This document shows positions 1 through 8,966 of a stretch of DNA of 64,000 nt, piece after piece (positions within the stretch are counted from its first letter, which is position 1; each line of letters begins with the position of its first letter). The position numbers and the translations under genes were made by a program. The stretch is from positions 2,869,501 to 2,933,500 of the forward strand of contig NZ_CP071527.1 in the NCBI RefSeq assembly GCF_023921225.1, given 5' to 3'. The stretch comes from Legionella lytica. GTDB taxonomy: Bacteria > Pseudomonadota > Gammaproteobacteria > Legionellales > Legionellaceae. Under the pieces are notes generated by a model. It was not told the origin of the DNA. It did not search any database and saw nothing but the letters and a program-made list of their open reading frames with translations.

Positions 1-159
1 TTTGTTTTCTGCCAAAACATCATATGCAGTAGTTATTTTTGCAGCAAGACATTGAGATACTTGCAATTGCTCATGTACAGGAACACTAGCAGCAGCAACT
101 TGGGTGCCCGCTAACATTGAACCAGCAACAATAAAGCCCATCCATTGATTAAAACGCAT
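1..159 (-). CDS. Exported protein of unknown function, 3' part beyond the left edge
   Basis: Only the first 53 codons are in the window; the frame is open to base 1. The start ATG (bases 157-159) follows a strong AGGAGAGG ribosome-binding site on the minus strand. The N-terminus is a classical signal peptide: MRFNQ, a hydrophobic core with MGFIVAGSMLAG, then a likely signal peptidase I site after VAAA. The visible mature part is polar and contains one cysteine. It is divergent from the gene at 404 and shares the intergenic region holding the Fur box. I do not recognise the family; a periplasmic or secreted protein is all that can be said. Confidence 0.7.
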   Translation of the reverse strand, partial: MRFNQWMGFIVAGSMLAGTQVAAASVPVHEQLQVSQCLAAKITTAYDVLAENK

Positions 160-339
160 ATCCTCTCCTAATTAATGTTGAGTTTCAAAACAAAAGAAAC
201 TACATGAGGTAAATCATGCCGTTTCACTTTACCTAAATTCATCTATTGAATCTACAGATACACATACAAAAACCTTTGCTCATCCTGGTTCTGCGCGCAA
301 TTACCCGCTATTATGCATTTTTTTTAACCTTTGCGCTAT

Positions 340-354
340 TGATAATCATTCTCA
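340..354. promoter_or_regulatory. Fur box
   Basis: TGATAATCATTCTCA matches the 7-1-7 Fur consensus TGATAATNATTATCA at every defined position but one. It ends 49 bases before the start of the membrane protein at 404, the usual place for an iron-dependent repressor site. It could also act on the divergent gene starting at 159, which is about 180 bases away. The site is read directly; regulation by iron is inferred. Confidence 0.7.
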
Positions 355-403
355 TTTGAGATAAAGTCCTATTCACGATCGCTAACAGGTTAAATGGTTA
401 ACA

Positions 404-2281
404 ATGAATACAAAAAAAATCCCTTATAATCTTGCTCTTATCCTACTCACCACAGGTGCTAGCTTAATTCTTGGCCTTTTAAGTTTTAGCGGAATGTTTG
501 CCCTTATTCCCGTTTTGCCGTTTGCGATCGCGACACTTGTACTCTCCGTGGCCTATGAGGCAGAAATTTATTTACAAAATATTAAAGGTGCCCTCAGTAA
601 AATTTTTAAATACAACTATTTACAAAACCAGCTCGCGAGAGAGTTTTTGCTAGAGCACTTTCCTAAAAATATAAACCACCCAGATTGCCCCCCCTTTTTC
701 GTAAATTATGCGGCCTTACAGTTAAAACTTAAAAAGGCACCTAATAAGACAGAGAAAAAACATATTAAGAAATTACTCAAAGAGATGGAGCAGCAATTTG
801 CCTTACAATTATTTTCCGACTCAGAAAGCATGCCTATTTCGGAAGATACAAACCAATTACGAATTTGGTTAGGCCAACATAATCAAGCAGCGTGGCAAGC
901 AGATTTCCATAAGCGACGTCGCAATTTCCAAATGGTTGCCGCCTTTAGCTCGCTTTCTGCCCTATTTATGGGATTAGGAAGTACCTATCTTATCATGGAA
1001 GCGTTTAGTGCCATTCCCTGGATTGCCGTTATTCCCTTTGCTTACTGGCCTTTTATGATTGTTCCTATGGCCGTGATTGCTGGGGCTGCTTATGGTTTGT
1101 TGACGTATAATACGGTTACCGATCTTATTAGTAATGACACCATCACGAATTGGTTTACCCGAGTTCACACTCATTTTAAACAAGAAGGCTTTTCTGCACG
1201 CAACCTGTTTATGGCGTCCATGTCGACACTGCTCGTAGGCTTAGCAATCGCTCTTACGGTCTGTACTGCAGGAACCTGGTGGACTATCGCCACCAATGCA
1301 CGCCCATTATTCGACTGGATGGGAAAAATGCCCAAGTTTGTCATGGGAGTAATAAACCCGTTGATTACTGGACTTTCAGCACTGGGCTTTAATATTCAAA
1401 ATACGGCTGAATCAATCGAAGAATTAGACAAATCCATCTATACGGAAAAGGTTAATTCATCAACAAGCATCTATGACTCCATAAAAAAAACATGGAATGG
1501 TCTATGGGAAAATAAAAACTGGCTCAAAGTATTGAATCCATTCAGCATCATCAAGATGCTAACTATTACTCCGTTGCGCATCACCCTGTTTATGGGCCAT
1601 TTAGTGAGTATTGCCTTAACCGCCGATCGCATGCCGGGAATTCCACAAATCTGGGCAGCATTAATTGCCTTTATTAGCGAAGGTTTTGAAGATGCCCACT
1701 ATTTCATTGGCCGAGGGCATTCAGGAAAAAACGCAAAACAACAAGAGACTGAAGATATTAATGCCTTTACACAACGCATGCTACAAAAACGACTTGGCGA
1801 ACAAGGTGGGCACAGCCATGAACTCGATATCCCTGCAAAAATCTTGTTTACGTTGGCAACCCCGCTGGATATTTTGGCCTCTAAATGGAATGCAATGGCA
1901 GCTTGGCTAATACCAGTAAATAAGGAGAAAAAACCACAACCAGTTGAAGCGGTAGCAGACAACCCACCACCCGAGCTAAATCTGGCTTTATCTGAAAATT
2001 GGAGGTCAGAGCATACGGTTTCCTTAATTGAAAAACACATACAAAAACATTTAAATAACGTATGGATTGGTACGGATACGGCAGAGAAAAAAGAAATAGC
2101 GCTTAGAGCATTGCAACAAGAAATACGTCGTGCCGATGCCAAGGATTTAGATGGGATACTTACTTCAGCGAAAACCAATTCAGTATATAATCAACATCGT
2201 TTATTTGCGCCTAAAGATGAGAAAACGACTACGCAGATTTTTGTTGAGGAATTATCGCAGCGGGTAACTTTAGCGGGTTAA
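404..2281 (+). CDS. Polytopic membrane protein, candidate MavN-type iron-regulated metal transporter effector
   Basis: The protein has 625 residues and eight or nine hydrophobic segments (about 9-28, 30-51, 177-199, 205-235, 268-290, 311-330, 388-410, 413-428 and possibly 478-503), separated by long charged loops. The segment near 413-440 carries acidic and histidine residues (E426, D430, H432, H439), and a further HSHE lies at 470-473. These could be metal ligands. The C-terminal 120 residues are soluble, and the tail has an EE pair near the end, as many Dot/Icm substrates do. MavN/IroT of L. pneumophila is a Fur-repressed, multi-pass, translocated transition-metal transporter of similar size and is kept across the genus. 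The Fur box upstream, topology and size fit it, but I identify it by these features and not by recalled sequence. The alternative is an unrelated iron-regulated membrane protein. Confidence 0.6.
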   Translation: MNTKKIPYNLALILLTTGASLILGLLSFSGMFALIPVLPFAIATLVLSVAYEAEIYLQNIKGALSKIFKYNYLQNQLAREFLLEHFPKNINHPDCPPFFVNYAALQLKLKKAPNKTEKKHIKKLLKEMEQQFALQLFSDSESMPISEDTNQLRIWLGQHNQAAWQADFHKRRRNFQMVAAFSSLSALFMGLGSTYLIMEAFSAIPWIAVIPFAYWPFMIVPMAVIAGAAYGLLTYNTVTDLISNDTITNWFTRVHTHFKQEGFSARNLFMASMSTLLVGLAIALTVCTAGTWWTIATNARPLFDWMGKMPKFVMGVINPLITGLSALGFNIQNTAESIEELDKSIYTEKVNSSTSIYDSIKKTWNGLWENKNWLKVLNPFSIIKMLTITPLRITLFMGHLVSIALTADRMPGIPQIWAALIAFISEGFEDAHYFIGRGHSGKNAKQQETEDINAFTQRMLQKRLGEQGGHSHELDIPAKILFTLATPLDILASKWNAMAAWLIPVNKEKKPQPVEAVADNPPPELNLALSENWRSEHTVSLIEKHIQKHLNNVWIGTDTAEKKEIALRALQQEIRRADAKDLDGILTSAKTNSVYNQHRLFAPKDEKTTTQIFVEELSQRVTLAG

Positions 2282-2651
2282 GTAAAAGCCTCCTTCGACT
2301 TACATTTCATAAGAACGTTACTGCACTCATGCTTTTCCGGTTGTAGCATAAGTCGGGCCTCTGGCCCGACCTAACGCGGCCACCATAATTCGTGGATATT
2401 GTTTCCCAAAACACTTAAGGCTAATTAAATGTAAGCGTACAATTAAATTAAAATCAACGCGTTAAGCTTTTTAATACTCACCCATCCCCGCCAAAACCCA
2501 GATTTCATCGCGAAAATACGAATTACCCGTGCTAAAAAAATCGCAAGAACTATTAAGAATATGGTAAAGTACCTCATAAATTAAGCGATGTTAGGGCTGT
2601 TCAAAAAACAAGTAGCCCTTAGTGAAAATTCAGGCGTCAAGAGAGACATAG
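2282..2651. other. Intergenic gap of 370 bases
   Basis: It holds one family A palindrome (2352-2370) near the left gene and an AT-rich stretch before the CapD-type gene that presumably carries its promoter. No reading frame of interest or RNA gene was seen. Confidence 0.5.
2352..2370. repeat. Family A intergenic palindrome, copy 1
   Basis: GTCGGGCC, a TCT loop and GGCCCGAC form a perfect 8-bp stem, followed by CTAAC. It lies 70 bases after the stop of the membrane protein gene and resembles five other copies in this window (14852, 33503, 47937, 50014, 61218). Confidence 0.7.
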
Positions 2652-4493
2652 ATGAAGAAAAGTTTGATTAGGAATTCACGGGCCTGGTTCGTCATGGGAC
2701 ATGATTTGGCCATGGCACTATTTAGTTGGTTTATTGTTCACTCGTTAATATCAGGACAACCGGACACATTTTCACTAACGCAATGGCTAAGCATTACCAT
2801 AGCCTTTGCTATTTCAATTAAATATTTTCGTGTTTATGCGGTTGTGTGGAAAAATACCTCAACCAAAGATGTAAAAAGAAGTATTTATACCGTATTGACG
2901 GGCTCAATTTTATTCTTCTTTCTGGAGTTTCTCTTTAATAGGCTTGCGCTGATTTCGCGTTCAGAAATTATTTTCTATCCAGAATTAACCTTGATTCTTA
3001 TTTTATCAACCCGTTATTTTTATCGCCAATATTTACAATCCTCCCACAAAACCCGGGCAACGGGAACAGGTTTGATTGTAATTGGTTCGGGAGCAGGCGC
3101 AAATTTATTCTTACGCGAAAATGATACTCGATTGAACCCCTACAAAATTGTCGCCATACTCGATGATAACCCGTTACTACATGGCACCTTAATGCAAAAC
3201 TACCCCATTATAGGGTCCACTGATTTATTATTATCTCCCAAGTTCATACAGAGCTATCCAGCTGATGAGCTATTAATTGCGATTCCATCTTTACCCAAGG
3301 AGCATTTACAAGACATCTATAAAAAATGCAGTGCAACCGCTTATCCGGTAAAAATATTACCATCACTGATGAAGATCCTTGAAGGCTCAAGTCCTACGGA
3401 GCTAGAACAGATTAAATTAGAAGACTTATTAGGGCGTGCGCAAATTGAATTAGCCTGGAATGAAATTTCTACCGCCGTTTATGGAAAAAGAGTGGTGGTA
3501 ACCGGTGGAGGAGGCTCCATCGGCTCCGAGCTATGTCGACAAATTGCGAAACTTAATCCAGAGAAATTAATTATTATTGATAACTCTGAGTTTAATCTCT
3601 ATCAGATTGAACATGAGTTGCGTCATACTTTTGAAAATCTCCCGCTGCATATCAGCCTTACTTCGGTTCTTGATAAGCATGCGATTCATCAACTTTTTGA
3701 AAAAGTTAAGCCACAAATTGTGTTTCATGCTGCGGCATATAAACATGTTCCTATGCTGGAAGAACAAGTGCGAATTGCCGTCATGAATAACGTGCTAGGT
3801 ACACAAGCGATTGCTGAAGCCAGTGTGGATTTTAATGTGAATAAATTTATTCTGATTTCAACTGATAAAGCAGTTAATCCGACGAATATAATGGGCACTA
3901 CCAAACGGGTAGCCGAGATTTATTGTCAGAATCTAAATGGTCATTTTGCAACTCAATTTATTACCGTTCGCTTTGGTAATGTATTGGGCTCTGCAGGCAG
4001 TGTGGTACCGCTGTTTAAAAAGCAGCTTAAAGAAGGTGGACCGTTAACGGTAACACATCCTGATATTACGCGTTATTTCATGACAATTCCTGAAGCATGC
4101 CAGCTCATATTGCAAGCCATGGTTAATGGTCATGGAGGGGAAGTTTTTGTGCTGGATATGGGGGAGCCAGTTAAGATTAACTATCTAGCAGAGCAAATAA
4201 TAAGACTCGCCGGGAAAGAACCACATCGTGATATTCAAATCAAATACACTGGCCTGCGTCCAGGTGAAAAATTGTATGAAGAACTGTTTCATGAAACAGA
4301 ACAATTACGCCCAACAATGCATGAAAAAATTCTGCAAGCAAAACATCGTGTTATGGATTGGCAACAATTGATACATGCTTTTGATGCGATTGAGCAAGCA
4401 TGCCATACCTTGAATGACCGGGAATTACGCAAGTTATTGGTGCACTTGGTGCCTGAGTATTGCGAGAACACGGAAGCATTGCCATCTGCTTAA
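2652..4493 (+). CDS. Membrane-bound nucleoside-diphosphate-sugar 4,6-dehydratase (CapD/WbpM/FlaA1 family)
   Basis: At 613 residues it has the two-part build of WbpM. Four N-terminal membrane segments (within about 14-110) and a first Rossmann domain (GSGAGA near 155) precede an SDR domain starting at about 281 with TGGGGSIGSE. The catalytic region reads STDKAVNPTNIMGTTK, with the Met-Gly-x-x-Lys typical of the large UDP-GlcNAc C6-dehydratases in place of Tyr-x-x-x-Lys. The expected reaction is UDP-GlcNAc to UDP-4-keto-6-deoxy-GlcNAc at the inner face of the cytoplasmic membrane, supplying QuiNAc, bacillosamine or FucNAc-type sugars. It opens the plus-strand half of the polysaccharide locus. 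The start is preceded by an AGAGAG ribosome site. A second, soluble dehydratase of this superfamily is at 13774. Confidence 0.9.
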   Translation: MKKSLIRNSRAWFVMGHDLAMALFSWFIVHSLISGQPDTFSLTQWLSITIAFAISIKYFRVYAVVWKNTSTKDVKRSIYTVLTGSILFFFLEFLFNRLALISRSEIIFYPELTLILILSTRYFYRQYLQSSHKTRATGTGLIVIGSGAGANLFLRENDTRLNPYKIVAILDDNPLLHGTLMQNYPIIGSTDLLLSPKFIQSYPADELLIAIPSLPKEHLQDIYKKCSATAYPVKILPSLMKILEGSSPTELEQIKLEDLLGRAQIELAWNEISTAVYGKRVVVTGGGGSIGSELCRQIAKLNPEKLIIIDNSEFNLYQIEHELRHTFENLPLHISLTSVLDKHAIHQLFEKVKPQIVFHAAAYKHVPMLEEQVRIAVMNNVLGTQAIAEASVDFNVNKFILISTDKAVNPTNIMGTTKRVAEIYCQNLNGHFATQFITVRFGNVLGSAGSVVPLFKKQLKEGGPLTVTHPDITRYFMTIPEACQLILQAMVNGHGGEVFVLDMGEPVKINYLAEQIIRLAGKEPHRDIQIKYTGLRPGEKLYEELFHETEQLRPTMHEKILQAKHRVMDWQQLIHAFDAIEQACHTLNDRELRKLLVHLVPEYCENTEALPSA

Positions 4494-4502
4494 GATGGCA
4501 CA

Positions 4503-4547
4503 TCTTCGCTGATGCCCCACAGACACGCTGCGGGGCATCAGCGAAGA
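4503..4547. terminator. Long perfect inverted repeat after the dehydratase gene
   Basis: Two 16-base arms (4503-4518 and 4532-4547) are perfectly complementary around a 13-base loop. The hairpin starts 9 bases after the stop codon. No U-run follows, so it may act as an mRNA 3' stabiliser or a weak terminator. It differs from families A and B. Confidence 0.6.
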
Positions 4548-4709
4548 GTATAAGATCTAGCCGTAAGAATAGAACATTGTTAATGAAAACCCTACTAGAC
4601 AACCTAAATGTCCCGGTGTAATCTACGCGACACTTGCAAGAATAACATGATATAAGCTCGATCACTCCTTAAGCATTTTTATATCTTTATATTTCCTTTT
4701 AGAATTATT

Positions 4710-5660
4710 ATGAACGATTATCGATATTGTAGGCTCAACGAATCAAATTTTGCGGACGTGGTACATTTGATAAAGGTAATTTACCATGTTGATGTAAATG
4801 TTGAACAGTTTAGAAAGAAATATGCTACTGACAGTTTCGGTGCTTCTTATATTGGCTATATTGCTTATCATAATGAAACAAATGAAGTTGCCGCGTATTA
4901 TGGAATTTTTCCGCTTCGCGTCAAACTTAATGAAACGATTGTTATGGCGGCTCAATCAGGTGACACAATGACCCATCCGGCTCATCGGAACAAGGGGTTA
5001 TTTGTGGAACTTGCCAAGCAGACTTATGAGCTAGGAAAAAGTTTAGGCATTCAATTCGTATATGGTTTCCCCAATCAATTCTCTTATCCTGGCTTAGTCA
5101 GAAAATTAGGTTGGACGCATGCATATGATATGCTGTCACTTAATTTGTTGGTACCTACGTTACCCTACGCCCATTTTTTAATAAAATGGCCTAACTTATC
5201 AACGTGGCATAGTAAAACTCTATTGAATTTGCTAAAAAAGTTTTTTGTTTTTCATGAAACATTGCCTGAAACACTTCTATCTTGTCAAAAGCAAAAAGAG
5301 GGAGTGATGCATGACCAAGACTTCTTTGATTATAAACTTGGTTATAATTGCATCCTTCTACAGCATCAAGATGTTTATATGGTTTTAAAAGTAGAAAATA
5401 ATAATATTGGAATTGGGGCATTGTATAATTATGGCGAATTTTCTGGTATAAATAAGGCTCTGCGTAGGTTAAAATTAATTTGCGCATTAATGGGCGTTAT
5501 GAGGATCAGAACTTATTGTTCACCAAATAACTTAGCGAACATTAACTTAGGAAAACTTGCGTTCTCTAAAAAAAGCCTTGCTTATTGTTATCTTAATTTC
5601 GGTATTGATTTTGATTTAGGGAAGCTTAACTTTACGTATTTAGATTATGATACCTTTTAG
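4710..5660 (+). CDS. GNAT-family N-acetyltransferase
   Basis: The 316-residue protein has a GNAT domain in its first half. The acetyl-CoA-binding motif A is seen as SGDTMTHPAHRNKGLF followed by an amphipathic helix (about residues 89-115). The second half has no motif I recognise. In a polysaccharide locus it probably N-acylates an amino sugar of the repeat unit or its nucleotide precursor. Its 3' end overlaps the deacetylase gene by 14 bases, so the two are translationally linked. The region is distinctly AT-rich, which fits horizontally exchanged O-antigen genes. The acceptor is unknown. Confidence 0.75.
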   Translation: MNDYRYCRLNESNFADVVHLIKVIYHVDVNVEQFRKKYATDSFGASYIGYIAYHNETNEVAAYYGIFPLRVKLNETIVMAAQSGDTMTHPAHRNKGLFVELAKQTYELGKSLGIQFVYGFPNQFSYPGLVRKLGWTHAYDMLSLNLLVPTLPYAHFLIKWPNLSTWHSKTLLNLLKKFFVFHETLPETLLSCQKQKEGVMHDQDFFDYKLGYNCILLQHQDVYMVLKVENNNIGIGALYNYGEFSGINKALRRLKLICALMGVMRIRTYCSPNNLANINLGKLAFSKKSLAYCYLNFGIDFDLGKLNFTYLDYDTF

Positions 5661-6420
5661 ACCACTTTTACGACATAGCTATCTCTCACTCATGGGAAAC
5701 TTCAAAAAAATTTCCCCTTGTGTTCATATTTTAAATGGGCATATTATTGGTGACAAGAGAGAACAAGGTAAAGATAGATTTAATCAATTATTGCAGCGTT
5801 TATCAGCTCATGTTGACTTTGTAAATATAGAGCAAGCATGTGAGCTAATTATAGAAAAAGCCCACTTAACCCGCCCAGCTGTAGCATTTACCTTCGATGA
5901 TGGTTTTGATGACTGTTATCATGAAATTGCCCCTGCTTTAGAGCGGTTCAACGTCAATGCCGCCTTTTTTATTAATCCTAATTTTACTTATGGCGATGAC
6001 GAATATATCCATAAATTTCTTAAAGAGAAGGCACCTCATCTTTCTTTTAGGAAGCCAATGAATGAGGCGATGGTAAAAGAATTACACAATCGAGGCTTTA
6101 TTATTGGAGCTCATGGCTTAGATCATGAACGCTTAGTAAGCAATAACCCCGCGTTCTTAGAGCGACAAATTAAGGACTGTAAGGAAAAAATAGAAGATAT
6201 GCTGCAAAGCGAATGTTCTTTTTTTGCCTGGCCTTATGGTAAGTATTCTGACATTTCTGATGAGGCCATGTTGATGATTCAGAAATTATTTCGGTATAAC
6301 TTCAGTTCGGATCAGTATTCTTCTTATATGTCAGCGAAGGTATTTAATCGAAGACATTTTGAATGCGATTGGCCGGCAAACCATCTACATTATTTTCTTG
6401 CATGCCCGCGGCATGCATGA
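5647..6420 (+). CDS. Polysaccharide deacetylase (NodB/CE4 family)
   Basis: The 257-residue protein has the NodB-homology core. TFDDGFDD (about residues 80-87) gives the catalytic and metal aspartates, and GAHGLDHERL (about 156-165) gives the metal-binding H-x-x-x-H pair. FAWPYGKYS (near 193) is the arginine/tryptophan-barrel motif region. It would remove N- or O-acetyl groups from a sugar polymer or lipid-linked intermediate. No signal peptide is evident. The start used overlaps the GNAT gene by 14 bases; a later ATG at 5692 (MGNFKK) is a possible alternative. The pairing with an acetyltransferase suggests that these two genes swap or tune acyl groups on one amino sugar. Confidence 0.85.
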   Translation: MIPFRPLLRHSYLSLMGNFKKISPCVHILNGHIIGDKREQGKDRFNQLLQRLSAHVDFVNIEQACELIIEKAHLTRPAVAFTFDDGFDDCYHEIAPALERFNVNAAFFINPNFTYGDDEYIHKFLKEKAPHLSFRKPMNEAMVKELHNRGFIIGAHGLDHERLVSNNPAFLERQIKDCKEKIEDMLQSECSFFAWPYGKYSDISDEAMLMIQKLFRYNFSSDQYSSYMSAKVFNRRHFECDWPANHLHYFLACPRHA

Positions 6421-6550
6421 GTATAACTTTTTAGTTTATTTTTTCACCTATGAATTGTTTAAAAACCAGATCGTCGGTATCATCCGCAGATTATGATGGC
6501 AGGCAGCCAAATGCTTCATATTCTGCATAAAGAAAGATAAAAGGAAAAAG

Positions 6551-7465
6551 ATGTCTAATGACTTACAACCCCTAGTTTCTATTGTAATCCCAGCATACAA
6601 TAGTATGCCCTATTTGGAGGAAGCAATAGAAAGCGTCTTGTCTCAAGATTATCCAAATATTGAATTAATTGTTTTAAACGATGGTTCAACAGATAATACA
6701 CGCGAATTTTTGGAAAAATATAAAGGTAAGTTTTATTACGACTCACACACCAATATGGGGCAAGCTGCGACCCTGAATAAAGGATGGAAGTTAAGTCGCG
6801 GAGATATCATTGGATATTTAAGTGCGGATGACATCTTAACCAAAGATGCAGTAAGCGTCTCGGTAAAAGCTTTTCAAGAAAACCCCGATATTATATTAAC
6901 TTATCCTGATAATTTTGTGATTAACAGTCAATCTGAGTTTATTCGCAAATATACAGCACCTGAATATGAATATTATGATTTTGTTATTCATGCCAAATGT
7001 AGAATTGGCGTAGGGGCATTTTTTTTAAGAACCGCGTTCGATAAAATTGGAGGCTGGAACAGTAAATATCGTTTAATGCCTGATTATGCTTACCAACTAT
7101 CTTTAGCAAAATTGGGTAAATTTAAGTATATACCCCAGGTATTGGGTTATTCACGGGTGCACTCTCAAGCGATATCAGCTAATAAAGTAAGTAATGAAAC
7201 AGCCGACGAGTTTGTAACTGTAATGGAAAAAGAACTTATGGCTAGTACCGATAAGAGATTACTTGATTTAAAAGGTAAGATATTAAGCCGCTCCTATCTA
7301 TTTTCAGCGCGAACTCATCTAGAGTCTGGGCGTTATAAAAAGGCATTACAGTACTTAATAACTACCATCAGGCTTGATCCAAGCCAAATTTTTAAACAAG
7401 ATGTTTATCGCACTATTTTAAATTTCTTTACAAAAAAGATTTATATAAAAATTTACCCGAGGTAA
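6551..7465 (+). CDS. Family 2 glycosyltransferase
   Basis: It is a 304-residue GT-A fold enzyme. SIVIPAYNS near residue 10, NDGSTDNT near 43 and SADD near 94 are the nucleotide-sugar and metal motifs of GT2, and the C-terminal third is helical. It would add one sugar of the repeat unit at the cytoplasmic face. The ATG is preceded by AAGGAAAAAG. The next gene, the polymerase, begins 3 bases after its stop. Donor and acceptor cannot be read from the sequence. Confidence 0.9.
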   Translation: MSNDLQPLVSIVIPAYNSMPYLEEAIESVLSQDYPNIELIVLNDGSTDNTREFLEKYKGKFYYDSHTNMGQAATLNKGWKLSRGDIIGYLSADDILTKDAVSVSVKAFQENPDIILTYPDNFVINSQSEFIRKYTAPEYEYYDFVIHAKCRIGVGAFFLRTAFDKIGGWNSKYRLMPDYAYQLSLAKLGKFKYIPQVLGYSRVHSQAISANKVSNETADEFVTVMEKELMASTDKRLLDLKGKILSRSYLFSARTHLESGRYKKALQYLITTIRLDPSQIFKQDVYRTILNFFTKKIYIKIYPR

Positions 7466-7468
7466 TAA

Positions 7469-8947
7469 ATGGAAATAAGAATACTAAATCTTAAGTTTGG
7501 GATTGCTTCAGTTTTATTTTTATTTCTTTTCTCACTAGCAGGATTGAGTTCTTATCAAGGCTCATCTTTTTATTACTTTACTTTTGATATCACATGGTTA
7601 GCTGTATTACTCTCCGCATGTTGCTTTTCTCAAAGCTACGTTTTGTTTTATGCCCAGATTATGTTGTTTTTGGGATTTTGGACAAAGTTAATGGCTCATC
7701 TTATTTTAGGAGCCTATTTCGTTGAACCAACGGGTTTTTGGACGCATCACTTTGTGACTCCTGCCGCATGGGATCAGGTTTTACTAATATCGAGTCTAGC
7801 CGCATGTGGAGTTTTGCTAGCCAACCTATTATTTTTCTTCTGTACAAAAAAAGTGTCTCGGGAAAAGATAAAATTGAGTGTACCTCAATGGTATGTTAAG
7901 CATAGTGATTTCGCTTGGTATGTCCTTATTTTTGTTGGAATAACAACGAATACCATCAATATCTTTTATCACATTTCCACTACGGGCTTACGGCCCCAAA
8001 TAATATTGCCTTTTCATCTAAATGCGGCAATGATTTGGCTGATGGTTATTGCTATTCCTTTGTCTATGGCCACATTTCTAGGATGGGAACAAAATCTAAC
8101 CCAAAAAAGACAGCGCGGCTACTGGATCTGTTTCATGGCATTTTTCACATCATTATCGATTTTAAGCCGAGCAATTTATATTTTTTGGACTCTTCCTTAC
8201 ATTATCATCCTATTATCCAATTTTGACTTTTCTTTTAAAAGGTTCTCTTTTGGGCGAAATAAAAATATAATTATAGTTTATTTAACGTTTATAATATTAT
8301 CTATTGTTCTCGTTAATGTTATCCGAATTGACCATTTTTCCCATCTCGCTTTAAAAGAACGTTCTCTTGAACAGCCGTTGAAAAACAAACCTCAGGCCAT
8401 CCAACCAGCCTCAACCGCAAATGAGGAAAAATTTACCCAGCTATCAAAACTTTTTGTAGGGCGATGGGTAGGATTAGAAGCCGTAATGGCGACTACCGCA
8501 TTCCCACAAACAGGGTGGAGCTTTTTTAAAGAAAGCCTCATAAAAAAACCTTCAGCAGGTGATGTAGGTGTTTATACACATACCATTTTAGAGCCCAATA
8601 AATACCAGAATACTAAAGAAACAATGTTTTCATCATTACCCGGACTCGTTGCCATATTAAATTACTCTAATTCCCACGCCATGGTTTTTTTGGGGATGTT
8701 TGGTATTTGTTTTTTATTATGTTATGTCGAACGAATGGTTTTTTTAATGATGAGGAATAAATTCCTATTATCACAACAAGGATTGATATTAGGCTATTGG
8801 TGCGTTGCTGGTTTAAATATCCCTTATTTAGGATTTATTAATTTACTAGAATGTCTTTTTGTTTCTTTATCTTTATGTTTAATTAGCCCTTGTTATGATT
8901 GGATTATGAAATATTCTATAAAAAAATCATCATCTTATCCGATATGA
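7469..8947 (+). CDS. wzy: O-antigen polymerase-like membrane protein (Wzy type)
   Basis: The 492-residue protein is hydrophobic throughout, with about a dozen membrane segments and one large polar loop in the second half (about residues 290-395). This is the usual topology of Wzy and of the O-antigen polymerase or ligase superfamily. Sequence conservation is low in this family, so the call rests on topology and on its place between two glycosyltransferases with a Wzx candidate in the same locus. It would join lipid-linked repeat units on the periplasmic side. AT content is high. Confidence 0.7.
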   Translation: MEIRILNLKFGIASVLFLFLFSLAGLSSYQGSSFYYFTFDITWLAVLLSACCFSQSYVLFYAQIMLFLGFWTKLMAHLILGAYFVEPTGFWTHHFVTPAAWDQVLLISSLAACGVLLANLLFFFCTKKVSREKIKLSVPQWYVKHSDFAWYVLIFVGITTNTINIFYHISTTGLRPQIILPFHLNAAMIWLMVIAIPLSMATFLGWEQNLTQKRQRGYWICFMAFFTSLSILSRAIYIFWTLPYIIILLSNFDFSFKRFSFGRNKNIIIVYLTFIILSIVLVNVIRIDHFSHLALKERSLEQPLKNKPQAIQPASTANEEKFTQLSKLFVGRWVGLEAVMATTAFPQTGWSFFKESLIKKPSAGDVGVYTHTILEPNKYQNTKETMFSSLPGLVAILNYSNSHAMVFLGMFGICFLLCYVERMVFLMMRNKFLLSQQGLILGYWCVAGLNIPYLGFINLLECLFVSLSLCLISPCYDWIMKYSIKKSSSYPI

Positions 8948-8966
8948 TAACTATAAAGTATAGCTT

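Noticed and set aside
1699..2178. Minus-strand frame of 159 codons inside the membrane protein gene
   Set aside because: Antisense shadow; low-complexity Ser/Cys/Phe-rich translation, no ribosome site.
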